This document shows positions 53,412 through 61,786 of a DNA stretch of 64,000 nt, piece after piece (position 1 is the first letter of the stretch; each line of letters opens with the position of its first letter). The translations under genes were made by a program, and so were the position numbers. The stretch covers positions 4,650,001-4,714,000 of the forward strand of contig CBDBBY010000001.1 of assembly GCA_965203215.1 (NCBI GenBank), given 5' to 3'. Under the pieces are notes generated by a model. That model was not told where the DNA came from and made no database searches. It was given only the letters and a program-made list of their open reading frames with translations. Source of the stretch: CBDBBY01 sp965203215 (GTDB taxonomy: Bacteria; Pseudomonadota; Alphaproteobacteria; Rhodobacterales; Rhodobacteraceae).

Positions 53412-55142
53412 CGGCTGTGTTTCATGTCGCTCTTGGCGGCTTCAATCGATCCAGTAGGGCGTTCGGGACAGCGGGAGTCCCAGAGTCCGGCAGATGCGCT
53501 CCATGTCGGGCGTCGTTGTCGAAGGGAGCGCGTAGCGCCGTTCCGACTTTGTGTCGCGCATGATCGAGCATTGGCGGGCGGAGAGGGCCGTTCGGACAGT
53601 TTCCGGCGACATCCGCTTCTTCTGCTGCAGCTCGACCCGATAGGCCAGGTGGCGCACGCAGGCGAACGCCATGTAGGCGATGGCGACGTGCGCTTTCACC
53701 CGTTCGGGCGTCCAGCGGAACACCGGCCGCACCTTGATGTCTTGCTTGGTGATCCGGAAGCTCTCCTCGACCCGCCTGAGTTCGCGGCAGCGGGCGAGCA
53801 GTTCCGAATGGCCCATACCGGGCGCGTTGGTGACGACGCCCTTCAGCCCGTCCCAGCGGGCGTCCTCCCTGATCTTGTCCTCGTCCACCTCGAGCCGGGC
53901 GGTCCCCTCGAGCTTGACGAACCGCCCGAAGCAGCGGCCGGAGAGCGCCTGCGCGGGGTCGGCGCTTCGGCCAAGCCTCCGGTTCAGCTTGTCGACCGCC
54001 TTCGTCCGGTCGGCGGCGTCCTTTTTGGCCCGCTTCCGGCTCCAGCCGACGACAATGCGGCGGCCCTTGTGCTCGAACTCCGCCGACAAGGAGCCCTCCG
54101 AGCCGCCGACCGGCCGGTAGGAGCCGAGGTCGAGAATCCGCTCCTTCAGTTCCTTCGGCAGCGATTTCAGCCGGGCGCCGACGATGTACTGGAGCCCCCG
54201 ATCCTCCATGTCCTTGAGATTTTCCTCGCCGAACATGCCCCGGTCGGCGACGTGGATCGCCGTCTCGACCGCTTCGCGCTCCCGCATCCTCTCCAACGCC
54301 GGGATCAGGCTCTTCCCCTGGCATTCCGATCCGGGAAACACCTCGTAGCCGACGGGCAGCCCGTCGGGCTTCACCATCAGCGCCAGCAGAACCTCGGTTC
54401 GGCTATGACTGCCGTTCTCCTCGACCGATTCGAAATGCAGCGTCGCGCAGTCGAAGAAGACGACGCTCTCCGGCTCCGGCAGCAGGCTCAGCGTGGTTCC
54501 GCCCGCAAGATTCTTCATGCTTTCGACCGTTCCGTCGTCCAGCCGGTCCATCATCCGGCAGATTCTCGGCACCGGGATCGAAACTCCGAGCTCGCTTTCC
54601 GGCCGCCATGCGCTGTCGCGCTCGCCGTCGGGATTGGCGATTCGCGCCATAACCATGCGCTGCAGCGTCTCGCGCGCCGAGCGGTCGCGACCGCTCGGCA
54701 GCAGGCCGTCGAATCCCAGCTGGCGGTAGACGGCTCCGTAGGCTTCGTGGAATCCGGTCACGACGCGATGCTCCTCGCTGGTCTCTTCGACCGCGACCCG
54801 CGGCCCCTTCCTCCCGCCGGTCCGCCGGGCCTTGATGGCCAGCTCGACGAGATCCTCCTGCGGGATCACGGACGGCTGCCGTTCGCACCGGGCTTCCGCT
54901 TTCATAAGCTCGCCGAGCTCCTTCAGCTTGGCCAGTTCGGTCTCGTTTTCGGCGATGCCGATGTGGCGGACGATGCGCTGGCTGACCTTTTTGCCGCTGC
55001 GCACGGATTCGACAAGCTGGACGGCCTTGCGGCGGGTTCCGGGCTTGGTTTTGACGCGGATGAACATGAGGCGATTCCTGTTTCGTCGTTTCTCATGCAC
55101 TTGGCATGGAATTCAAGCGGCATCAAGAAAAATGTGAAAATG
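53412..55142 (-). mobile_element. IS1634-family insertion sequence (ends tentative)
   Basis: About 1.73 kb between two 12-bp direct repeats contains one full-length transposase gene. No convincing terminal inverted repeats were found at these ends; only loose TTTCA-type similarity is visible inward from both. Ends are therefore set by the direct repeats, not by IRs. The gene is GC-rich with highly regular codon use, unlike the AT-rich patch to its right. Confidence 0.55.
53442..55067 (-). CDS. IS1634-family transposase
   Basis: 541 residues from the ATG at 55067 ('MFIRVKTKPGTRRKAVQLVES', the family's usual N-terminus; the frame opens at 55100). Catalytic acidic residues are expected in 'SVVFFDCATLHFES', 'AIHVADRGMFGEENLKDM' and 'RRVEESFRITKQDIKVRPVFRWT', the last being the DDE Glu with its following Arg. 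'VKAHVAIAYMAFACVRHLAYR' closes the fold. No stop or frameshift, so probably active. Confidence 0.88.
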   Translation of the reverse strand: MFIRVKTKPGTRRKAVQLVESVRSGKKVSQRIVRHIGIAENETELAKLKELGELMKAEARCERQPSVIPQEDLVELAIKARRTGGRKGPRVAVEETSEEHRVVTGFHEAYGAVYRQLGFDGLLPSGRDRSARETLQRMVMARIANPDGERDSAWRPESELGVSIPVPRICRMMDRLDDGTVESMKNLAGGTTLSLLPEPESVVFFDCATLHFESVEENGSHSRTEVLLALMVKPDGLPVGYEVFPGSECQGKSLIPALERMREREAVETAIHVADRGMFGEENLKDMEDRGLQYIVGARLKSLPKELKERILDLGSYRPVGGSEGSLSAEFEHKGRRIVVGWSRKRAKKDAADRTKAVDKLNRRLGRSADPAQALSGRCFGRFVKLEGTARLEVDEDKIREDARWDGLKGVVTNAPGMGHSELLARCRELRRVEESFRITKQDIKVRPVFRWTPERVKAHVAIAYMAFACVRHLAYRVELQQKKRMSPETVRTALSARQCSIMRDTKSERRYALPSTTTPDMERICRTLGLPLSRTPYWID

Positions 55143-55154
55143 AGGCACTACATC
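55143..55154. repeat. 12-bp direct repeat flanking the IS1634-type element, right copy
   Basis: Exact partner of the repeat at 53400-53411, directly outside the promoter side of the transposase gene. Confidence 0.5.
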
Positions 55155-55312
55155 GGCCCTTCCGGTCCGCCGAAACCGCGATTCCGTCGCGCGCAGGGTT
55201 CCGCAAAGCCGGAACGACGCAAATCAGCCCGAACCGTCGAAGTCGCGGAGGCGGCAGACCCTGCCGCACAATTCTCCGCAACCGGCGAATTCGCCGCGCA
55301 AGGAAGCCGGAT

Positions 55313-55328
55313 GTTCACAAATTCGTGA
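55313..55328. repeat. Near-palindromic 16-mer, copy 1, before an AT-rich leader
   Basis: GTTCACAAATTCGTGA (TTCAC ... GTGAA with the next base) begins an AT-rich stretch (55329-55400) with TTAAATAACAT and ATTGAAAA blocks leading into a small ORF. The same 16-mer opens a similar AT-rich leader at 56230. Likely a shared operator or promoter-proximal element. Confidence 0.55.
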
Positions 55329-55429
55329 AATTTAATGATTCTTAAATTATCTACTTAAATAACATAAAAAGATATGTTATTGAAAAATTCAATGATCACG
55401 AATTAGCAATGAAAGAAGGTGCTGAACCT

Positions 55430-55624
55430 ATGACGACTGTCGCTGCATTCGCCGCCGATTTGCCGACCTTCAAGGATGCCGCCGCGCAGATGGCGGCCGC
55501 CCCGCCCGCGTTCGTCAATGCGTCAGCAAAGTCGGCGATTTTCCGCGAACCCATGAATTCGGACAAAATCGAGCCGAACGACTGCGGCGACAGTCAGGAG
55601 AACGCCAACCGCAGCCAAATATGA
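55430..55624 (+). CDS. Small alanine-rich ORF, unknown function
   Basis: 64 codons from ATG 55430 (GAAGG about 10 bases upstream; ATG 55409 would add 7 residues). The sequence begins 'MTTVAAFAADLPTFKDAAAQM' and becomes polar ('EPNDCGDSQENANRSQI'). No signal peptide, no family recognised. It is preceded by an AT-rich leader with the 16-mer repeat and ends exactly on a large inverted repeat. Confidence 0.4.
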   Translation: MTTVAAFAADLPTFKDAAAQMAAAPPAFVNASAKSAIFREPMNSDKIEPNDCGDSQENANRSQI

Positions 55625-55691
55625 GCGCTGCCCGCCGGGCGCGTCAAAAGAGCCGCCCAATCAGACGACGCGTCCGGCGGGCAGCGCTCAT
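55621..55691. terminator. Very strong stem-loop: 25-bp inverted repeat with one mismatch
   Basis: Arms 55621-55645 and 55667-55691 are complementary at 24 of 25 positions, with a 21-base loop. The arm starts ATGAGCGCTGCCCGCC. It overlaps the stop codon of the small ORF, and a T6 run follows about 20 bases later. It could be a terminator or a small non-autonomous element; the length is unusual for a terminator. Confidence 0.6.
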
Positions 55692-55859
55692 CGAAATTTC
55701 CCACTGGATCGTTTTTTCTCCAAACAGCCTTGCAATTGAACGCGCTCGCACCGGGAAACTAAAGGAACTCCAAAGATCTTGCACGCCGATTCACATGCGG
55801 CTCATGCGGTCGGAGATTCTATCCGGTCGCTTGAGACGACGACCGAATTGCGGCCCGGG

Positions 55860-56051
55860 TCAATCGCCCGTTGAGACTTCGCCTTGACGCAAGTGCATCG
55901 AGGGCCGAGCTGCCTGCATTCTCGCAAGGCGGGCGGCATGTTCGATCCTGTCGATCGCATCGACTTGGATATAGCGACAGATCCCCCTGACCGGACGATC
56001 CTTCCGAAAACGAGTCCGCCGAATCGTTCCGATCGTTTCCGCGCGCAGCAT
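55860..56051 (-). pseudogene. IS21-family istA N-terminal remnant
   Basis: From ATG 56051 the frame reads 'MLRAETIGTIRRTRFRKDRP' then 'VRGICRYIQVDAIDRIEHA', matching the helix-turn-helix N-terminus of IstA ('ML.VETI..IRR...', '..IC R.L..S..TVRK'). It stops after about 64 codons with no integrase core. A decayed scrap lying between the two AT-rich leaders. Confidence 0.45.
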
Positions 56052-56229
56052 CTCCGTTCCGCCCCTTCGAATCAGCGAAAGGGCATTTGAAAGCCAGTCC
56101 CACCCTGAAAGAGGCCGCTTTCGCATGCCGATTCACGAGCGGAAACATCAAGATCCCTTGTCCGCACAGATTCCCGCTGCGCCCGGCGTCCGCGCAATCT
56201 GACGCGGCTGTCCCGCAATGCACCCTGCC

Positions 56230-56245
56230 GTTCACAAATTCGTGA
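56230..56245. repeat. Near-palindromic 16-mer, copy 2, before an AT-rich leader
   Basis: Exact copy of the 16-mer at 55313-55328. The following 70 bases (TTTTTTTTAAATGATATTTAAAA, then ATTGAAAAGATAT) resemble the first leader in composition and blocks, and precede a small ORF with a signal peptide. Confidence 0.55.
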
Positions 56246-56352
56246 TAATTGGAGTTTTTTTTAAATGATATTTAAAAAATGTATTGAAAAGATATTTTCG
56301 TCATGCTAATTGATTCGCCATCAGACAACTCAAGAGACGAAAGTAAAGACCA

Positions 56353-56526
56353 ATGAAAACAGCCTCCGCAATCGCAATCGCTTTCGCATTCATGTTCCTC
56401 ACGTTGCCCGCGCATTCCGCGGAATCCACGACCAGCTTTGAAGCAATCGCCGATACCGCCGACAGCACCGCTTTCTTCAATGGCAGGTGCGCAACCTGGC
56501 GGGACCAAGTCGTCTGCGCCTTTTGA
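56353..56526 (+). CDS. Small secreted peptide, unknown function
   Basis: 57 codons: a clear signal peptide ('AIAIAFAFMFLTLPAHSA', predicted cut after residue ~22) and a mature part of about 35 residues with two cysteines ('FFNGRCATWRDQVVCAF') that could form a disulfide in the periplasm or outside. The Shine-Dalgarno is weak. No family recognised. The AT-rich leader with the 16-mer repeat supports it being expressed. Confidence 0.5.
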   Translation: MKTASAIAIAFAFMFLTLPAHSAESTTSFEAIADTADSTAFFNGRCATWRDQVVCAF

Positions 56527-56845
56527 TACCGGGCCGCCGTCGAAAAACCCTCCCGAAATGCAACTGCGCCGGACGATGCAGCACCGTCCGGCGGAGTTGC
56601 TGTTTCAAGAATGCAATTCCCTCGAATCCGACATATTGAATTCGGGCGTGTCCAGCGACGCGAATCCAAGGTTCCCTCTTGGAAATCCCGCAGCTGCCGA
56701 TGCGGAATTCGCTTCTTCACGCGGGCCTGCGCATCGGGCAATTCATTTTTCAACCGTCCCATTGAGAATCGCTTGGCAAGCCGACGACCTCCATGCTTGC
56801 CGACAACCGCCGCTCAACAGGGTGCGGCCGCCGCAAGGGCACTCT
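56527..56845. other. Intergenic region, nothing recognised
   Basis: About 320 bases between the small peptide gene and the convergent end of argJ. Frames here lack protein-like sequence. Confidence 0.4.
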
Positions 56846-58174
56846 TCATGAGCGATAATCGGCATTGATGGAAACGTAGCGGTCGGAAAAGTCGCAGGTC
56901 CAGACAGCGGCTGAACCATCGCCAATCCCGAGGTCGACCTTGATAAGGATCTCTTCGTTCCGCATGTGGCGCGCTGCGGCCTCTTCCTCGTAATTCGGCG
57001 AAACAAATCCGGATTCCGCCACAATGTGGTCGCCGAAACTGATCGATATTCGGTCGCGCTCCGCTTTCGCGCCCGACTTCCCGATCGCCATCACTATCCG
57101 TCCCCAATTGGGATCCTCGCCATGTATCGCCGTCTTTACAAGCGGCGAGTTTGCAATGGACTTGGCGACCATGACGGCATCCTTGTCGGAATCGGCGCCG
57201 GTCACCCTTACTTCCGCCAACTTCGTGGCCCCGACTCCGTCTCGGACAATCTGCCTGGCCAAGTCGTCCATGACGCGAGTCAGAGAGTCGCCGAACAGTC
57301 TTCCCTCCTTTGATTTCTCGTCTTCAATGCATGGCGCGCCCGACCTGTTCGTCGCCGAAACGAAAACACTGTCGGACGTCGAGGTATCGCCGTCCACCGT
57401 GATGCTGTTGAAGGTTGCGGCGGCGGCTCTCGACACGATGGATTGGAGCGCGCGCCGTTCAACGGATGCGTCCGTGAATATGAAAGCAAGCATCGTGGCC
57501 ATATCGGGCGCGATCATGACCGATCCTTTTGCGAACCCGGCCATCCTGATCGTCGACCCGCCGATTTCGACTGAGTCGCCGACGCCCTTCGGAAAGGTGT
57601 CGTTCGTCATGATCGCGCGCGCAGCCCCTTCAATTCCGTCGGACCGCAATCCGTCACGCAATGATCCTACGACAGCCGCGATTCGCTCGCTCGGAAGCGG
57701 AACGCCGATTATGCCCGTAGAAGCGGTGAAGACGCGCCGTTGAGAGATCCCCAGAGACTCGGAGACCAAGCCGGTCAGGTTCTCGACGGCGTTGATCCCG
57801 GAAGCGCCCGTGAAGGCGTTCGAATTTCCTGAATTCGCCAGGATTGCGAAACCGTCGTCATCCGGTTCTTTCGATTGCAGCTCGGCGATTTTGCTCTCGC
57901 AGTCCAAAACCGGCGCCGAACGCATCGCCGAACGAGAGAAGACGCATGCCACCGTGCTGCCCGGCGCGACCCTCGCCAGCATGACGTCATCTCGGTTCTT
58001 GCAGTGCACGGCGGCCGCAGCAGACGCGAATTCAACGCCGTCAATTTCGGGCAAATCCGGAAATCCTCCCTTCGGCGCAAGCGGAGAAACAGGATTCGGA
58101 TCGTTCTTCAATCGCAAGAGGTGCTTGAGGCGCTTGATTTCGCTTTTAAGCTCTCGGATCTCCTCCTTGCTCAT
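56846..58174 (-). CDS. argJ: Bifunctional glutamate N-acetyltransferase/N-acetylglutamate synthase (ornithine acetyltransferase)
   Basis: A 442-residue ArgJ. The self-cleavage site is in 'MIAPDMATMLAFIF', where the Thr of A-T-M-L becomes the N-terminal nucleophile of the beta chain. Other blocks: 'VFSRSAMRSAPV', 'ILANSGNSNAFTG', 'TASTGIIGVPLP', 'ITVDGDTSTSDSVFV' and 'HGEDPNWGRIVMAIGKSG'. It acts in the cyclic arginine pathway. Unusual is a charged, probably coiled-coil N-terminal extension ('SKEEIRELKSEIKRLKHLL') ahead of the usual 'SPLAPKGGFPDLPEIDGV' start. No other arg gene is near. Confidence 0.88.
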   Translation of the reverse strand: MSKEEIRELKSEIKRLKHLLRLKNDPNPVSPLAPKGGFPDLPEIDGVEFASAAAAVHCKNRDDVMLARVAPGSTVACVFSRSAMRSAPVLDCESKIAELQSKEPDDDGFAILANSGNSNAFTGASGINAVENLTGLVSESLGISQRRVFTASTGIIGVPLPSERIAAVVGSLRDGLRSDGIEGAARAIMTNDTFPKGVGDSVEIGGSTIRMAGFAKGSVMIAPDMATMLAFIFTDASVERRALQSIVSRAAAATFNSITVDGDTSTSDSVFVSATNRSGAPCIEDEKSKEGRLFGDSLTRVMDDLARQIVRDGVGATKLAEVRVTGADSDKDAVMVAKSIANSPLVKTAIHGEDPNWGRIVMAIGKSGAKAERDRISISFGDHIVAESGFVSPNYEEEAAARHMRNEEILIKVDLGIGDGSAAVWTCDFSDRYVSINADYRS

Positions 58175-58498
58175 TCGGACCTCCGTAGTTCAAATTCGGA
58201 ATATGCGACTTGCCGCCGCGGCGCAGGCGGAAAGGGTAAACGCGAGCGTCGAGCCGGTGCAAGCCTCCCGCAGCCCTTTGAATGAATTGCAATTCTCTCC
58301 TGAAACAAAGGTGTGTCGATGCATCGAGCGCTCGGGCGTTTGCTGACGTTCGGCTCGCTAAGCATGGTTCTTCGCGGCAAGACACGAGCAGCGCTTGGTT
58401 CCCGGGTAGCGGCGGGGTCAAGCAGGGTCCGAAGCGGCGAGGGCATTCAAACAGCCGTTCGCGCTGCCTGCTCAAATGTCGGCAGCAGAGACAAGACG
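58175..58498. other. Intergenic region upstream of argJ
   Basis: About 320 bases between the phaZ stop and the argJ start on the same strand. No domain-like frame or clear ARG operator was seen; the argJ promoter should lie here. Confidence 0.4.
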
Positions 58499-59734
58499 CT
58501 AATGCGCCGACGAATTCCCGTCGATAAAGTCCAAGACAAGAGGTCGGATGTTCCGGTACCACGATTTGCCGGCAAAAATCCCGTAGTGTCCTGCCTCCGG
58601 CTCCAAATGATAGGCTTTCCGATTTTCCGGCAGGCCCGACAGGAGCGGAAGGGCCGCGGCGCATTGGCCCGGCGCGGAAATGTTGTCCTTGCCTCCCTCC
58701 ACGATCTTGACGGCGGTCTTGGAGATTTTCCCGATGTCGATCTTGCAGTCGCCGATCTTGAATCGATTCTCCGCGATTTCCCGCCCCTTGAAGATCCGCT
58801 TCACGGTGGACAGGTAGAATTCCGCCGTCATGTCCATGACGGCCAAATATTCGTCGTAGAAGATGTTGTGCCGGTCGTGATCGGCGGCTTCGCCTTTTGA
58901 AACCCTCATGATCTGATTGAAGAACGCGTCGAAATGGGACGGCAGGTTCATCGCGATGAACGAAGCCAATTGGAGCACTCCGGGATAGACCAGCCGCCCG
59001 ACTCCGGCATGGCTTGCCCCGACGTGCTGGACGGCGAGATGCTCAAGCTGGCCCATGGTGTAGCGCTTGCCGAAGTCGGTGACCTCGGTCGGAGAGGCGT
59101 CCGGATCTATGGGGCCGCCGATCAGAGTCATCGTGCGGGGCTGCTTGTCGCGCTGCTCATCGGCTATCTTGGCGACCGCGGCAAGAGCGAGCGGCGCCGG
59201 TTGGCAGACTGCGATTACGTTGGTGTCGCTGCCCAAATGCAGAATAAACTCGATGAGATAGCGGCAGAAATCCTCCACGTCGAACTTGCCTTGCGAAACG
59301 GGGATGTCGCGGGCGTTCTTCCAGTCGGTAACGTAAACTTCGCAGGTCGGCAGCAAGCTTGTTACGGTTCTTCTCAGGAGCGTCGCGTAGTGCCCGGACA
59401 TCGGGGCGATCAGCAGCACCTTGCGCACCGACGGCTTTCTTCGGCGGACCCGAAACTGGATCAGATCGCAGAACGGTTTGGCGATCACGCATTCGACATT
59501 GACCAAATATTCGTCGCCGTCGCTGATCACGGTTTCAATTCCCCAGTCGGGCTTCTCCACCATTCTGCTGAAACTTCGCTCCGCGACAGTGCCCCAGGCC
59601 GCGAAGATTCCGGGGTAGGGGTTCGCAGCAACCCCGAATGCCGGAGAGGACCAATAGGCCCGGGCGGTGGCCCCGCACCATTCGCTCGCGAGGCGACCGG
59701 TTTCAATGAAGTCGTATGTGGGCAATGATTTCAT
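58499..59734 (-). CDS. phaZ: Intracellular polyhydroxyalkanoate depolymerase
   Basis: 411 residues from ATG 59734 with AAGGTG upstream (the frame opens at 59836). The N-terminal PHB_depo_C-type pattern 'WGTVAERSFSRMVEKPDWGIE' is followed by 'VLLIAPMSGHYATLLRRTV' and 'TDWKNARDIPV'. The nucleophile Cys is in 'NVIAVCQPAPLALAAVA'; Asp and His lie in 'VEGGKDNISAPGQ' and 'EAGHYGIFAGKSW'. It mobilises stored PHA in the cytoplasm. Divergent from phaC, the common alphaproteobacterial arrangement. Confidence 0.87.
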   Translation of the reverse strand: MKSLPTYDFIETGRLASEWCGATARAYWSSPAFGVAANPYPGIFAAWGTVAERSFSRMVEKPDWGIETVISDGDEYLVNVECVIAKPFCDLIQFRVRRRKPSVRKVLLIAPMSGHYATLLRRTVTSLLPTCEVYVTDWKNARDIPVSQGKFDVEDFCRYLIEFILHLGSDTNVIAVCQPAPLALAAVAKIADEQRDKQPRTMTLIGGPIDPDASPTEVTDFGKRYTMGQLEHLAVQHVGASHAGVGRLVYPGVLQLASFIAMNLPSHFDAFFNQIMRVSKGEAADHDRHNIFYDEYLAVMDMTAEFYLSTVKRIFKGREIAENRFKIGDCKIDIGKISKTAVKIVEGGKDNISAPGQCAAALPLLSGLPENRKAYHLEPEAGHYGIFAGKSWYRNIRPLVLDFIDGNSSAH

Positions 59735-59798
59735 GCGCGGCGGCACCTTAAACTTCTGCGTTGTTTGCCGTATGATCGGACCAAACGACCGCATATAG

Positions 59799-59809
59799 CT
59801 GCAATGCGG
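59799..59809. promoter_or_regulatory. Possible PhaR operator between phaZ and phaC
   Basis: CTGCAATGCGG resembles the CTGC-N3-GCAG sites bound by PhaR in Paracoccus, with one mismatch, and lies 28 bases before the phaC start. A regulatory role is inferred from position and the presence of phaR downstream. Confidence 0.35.
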
Positions 59810-59836
59810 CAATCTTGCCAGAAGGGAGACGTTCAC

Positions 59837-61630
59837 ATGCCGAGCATACCGGAGGCGAATGACGCCAAATTCGACAAGATCAACGAAAATCTCAGGAAGA
59901 TAGAGGATCTGAACAAGCGATTCATCAATGCGATGGCGCGGAAGGAGCAGCCCAAACCCGGCTTGCTCGGCCCGGGACAGGATCTGTATGTCAACGCCAT
60001 GTCCGCGTACCTCAGGGACGCGATTTCAGATCCGGCGAAACTGCTTGAACGGCAAGTCAGCTACTGGGGGCAATCGCTCCAGCTGTGGATGGATGCTCAG
60101 AAATCGCTCGTCGAGCGCGGCGGAACCGGGTCGGATGACGAAGGTCCGAAGGACGCTCGGTTCAAGAACGAACTGTGGGAAGCGCATCCGTATTTCAAGC
60201 TTGTTAAGGACCAGTACCTCTTGAACGCGGAAGCCATGTCCAGAGCCGTCAACGATATGGATGGCCTGGATGCGCGGGAAAAACGTCGAGTCAAGTTCTT
60301 TTCCCAGCAGATCATCGACATGATGAGCCCGGCCAATTTCCTGGGGACCAATCCCGAAGCATTGTCCAAAGCCATTGAAACCGAGGGCGACTCGCTTGTG
60401 AGGGGGCTGGAAAATCTGGTCCGCGACATTGAGAAGAACGATGGCGAGCTGCTGGTGACATTGTCCGATCCGGATGCGTTCAAGGTCGGCGAAAACCTGG
60501 CTTCGACCGAAGGCTCGGTCGTATTTCGAAATCACCTGTTCGAACTCATTCAGTACGCGCCGAGAACGGAAGTCGTTTACAAAGTTCCGCTGGTCATCGT
60601 TCCCCCTTGGATCAATAAATTCTACATATTGGATCTGAAGCCGGAAAACAGCTTCATCAAATGGGCGGTTGAGCAGGGCTTCACTGTGTTCGTCGTGAGC
60701 TGGGTCAATCCCGGGCCGGAACTCAGAGACGCCGGGATGGAAGCGTATGCGGCCGACGGGTGCATGGCTGCGATCGGGGCAATCAAGAATTTGACCGGCG
60801 AGAAGCAGGTCAACGCAATCGGATATTGCATCGGCGGCACCTTGCTGGCGGCTGTGCTCGCCTACATGCAGAAGGTGGGCGACAAATCCGTCCGTTCCGC
60901 GACTTTTTTCACTACCTTGACCGATTTCACCGACATGGGAGAGCTTTCGGTGTTCGTCACCGACGATTTTGTGGACAACATCGAGAAAGAAGTCGAGGAA
61001 AAGGGAATGCTCCGGTCGATTTTCATGTCGAGGGCATTCTCGTTCATGCGCGCGAGAGACCTCGTTTACGGTCCCGCGATTCGTTCATACATGATGGGAG
61101 AGCCACCGCCAGCCTTCGATCTGCTTTACTGGAATGGCGATTCAACGAACCTTCCTGCTCGGATGGCCATCGAATATCTTCGCGGGCTTTGCCAGTCGAA
61201 CAGTTTTGCGAAAGGCAAGTTTGAATTGATGGGAGAGAAAGTCAGCCTGAGCGACGTGCAGAGGCCTCTTATCGCGATCGCATGCGAGACCGATCATATC
61301 GCGGACTGGAAGAATTCTTTCAAAGGCATTCAAAAAATGGGGAGTCGCGACAAGACATTCGTTCTTTCCGAGTCGGGCCATATCGCAGGGATCATCAACC
61401 CGCCCTCCAAAGACAAGTATGGGCATTTCACCTGCGAAGACCTGTCGGTCGGTCCGGATTCATGGAAGGAAAAATCTGAATTCCACAAGGGATCGTGGTG
61501 GAACAGGTGGGCAGCGTGGGCGGCTCGCCGCTCCGGCGCGAAACAATCCGCCCAATACATTCTGGAACGGGACCGAGAAGTTCTTGCTCCCGCGCCAGGT
61601 ATTTACGTGGTCGAATCAGCCGTGCATTGA
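59837..61630 (+). CDS. phaC: Class I poly(R)-hydroxyalkanoate synthase
   Basis: 597 residues from ATG 59837 with AAGGGAG upstream (the frame opens at 59765). N-terminal PhaC_N domain ('PHPYFKLVKDQYLL'-like 'AHPYFKLVKDQYLLNAEAM', 'RVKFFSQQIIDMMSPANFLGTNPEAL'). The lipase-box-like 'IGYCIGGTLLA' carries the nucleophile C331; D486 in 'CETDHIADW' and H515 in 'SGHIAGIINPP' complete the triad. Polymerises hydroxyacyl-CoA into storage granules. Followed by phaR. Confidence 0.9.
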   Translation: MPSIPEANDAKFDKINENLRKIEDLNKRFINAMARKEQPKPGLLGPGQDLYVNAMSAYLRDAISDPAKLLERQVSYWGQSLQLWMDAQKSLVERGGTGSDDEGPKDARFKNELWEAHPYFKLVKDQYLLNAEAMSRAVNDMDGLDAREKRRVKFFSQQIIDMMSPANFLGTNPEALSKAIETEGDSLVRGLENLVRDIEKNDGELLVTLSDPDAFKVGENLASTEGSVVFRNHLFELIQYAPRTEVVYKVPLVIVPPWINKFYILDLKPENSFIKWAVEQGFTVFVVSWVNPGPELRDAGMEAYAADGCMAAIGAIKNLTGEKQVNAIGYCIGGTLLAAVLAYMQKVGDKSVRSATFFTTLTDFTDMGELSVFVTDDFVDNIEKEVEEKGMLRSIFMSRAFSFMRARDLVYGPAIRSYMMGEPPPAFDLLYWNGDSTNLPARMAIEYLRGLCQSNSFAKGKFELMGEKVSLSDVQRPLIAIACETDHIADWKNSFKGIQKMGSRDKTFVLSESGHIAGIINPPSKDKYGHFTCEDLSVGPDSWKEKSEFHKGSWWNRWAAWAARRSGAKQSAQYILERDREVLAPAPGIYVVESAVH

Positions 61631-61786
61631 GCATGATTGCGACGCGGGCAGAACCGGCTTACCGTTGGGCTGGAATCGAAATCGAGAGACGCTTTTCCTT
61701 CAATCCCGCTTGGACGATGGGCAGTCGGGAGAAAGAATCGCAGCTTGACCGCTGCTTGCAAGGAGAAGCCATTGTGCGAGGCACGA

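Noticed and set aside
52632..55328. A very long plus-strand open frame (898 codons) across the SLC13 promoter side and the IS1634 element
   Set aside because: It is antisense to the clear transposase gene and to the SLC13 gene start, is rich in Arg/Pro/Gly, and has no domain-like sequence. Long antisense frames are expected opposite GC-rich genes.
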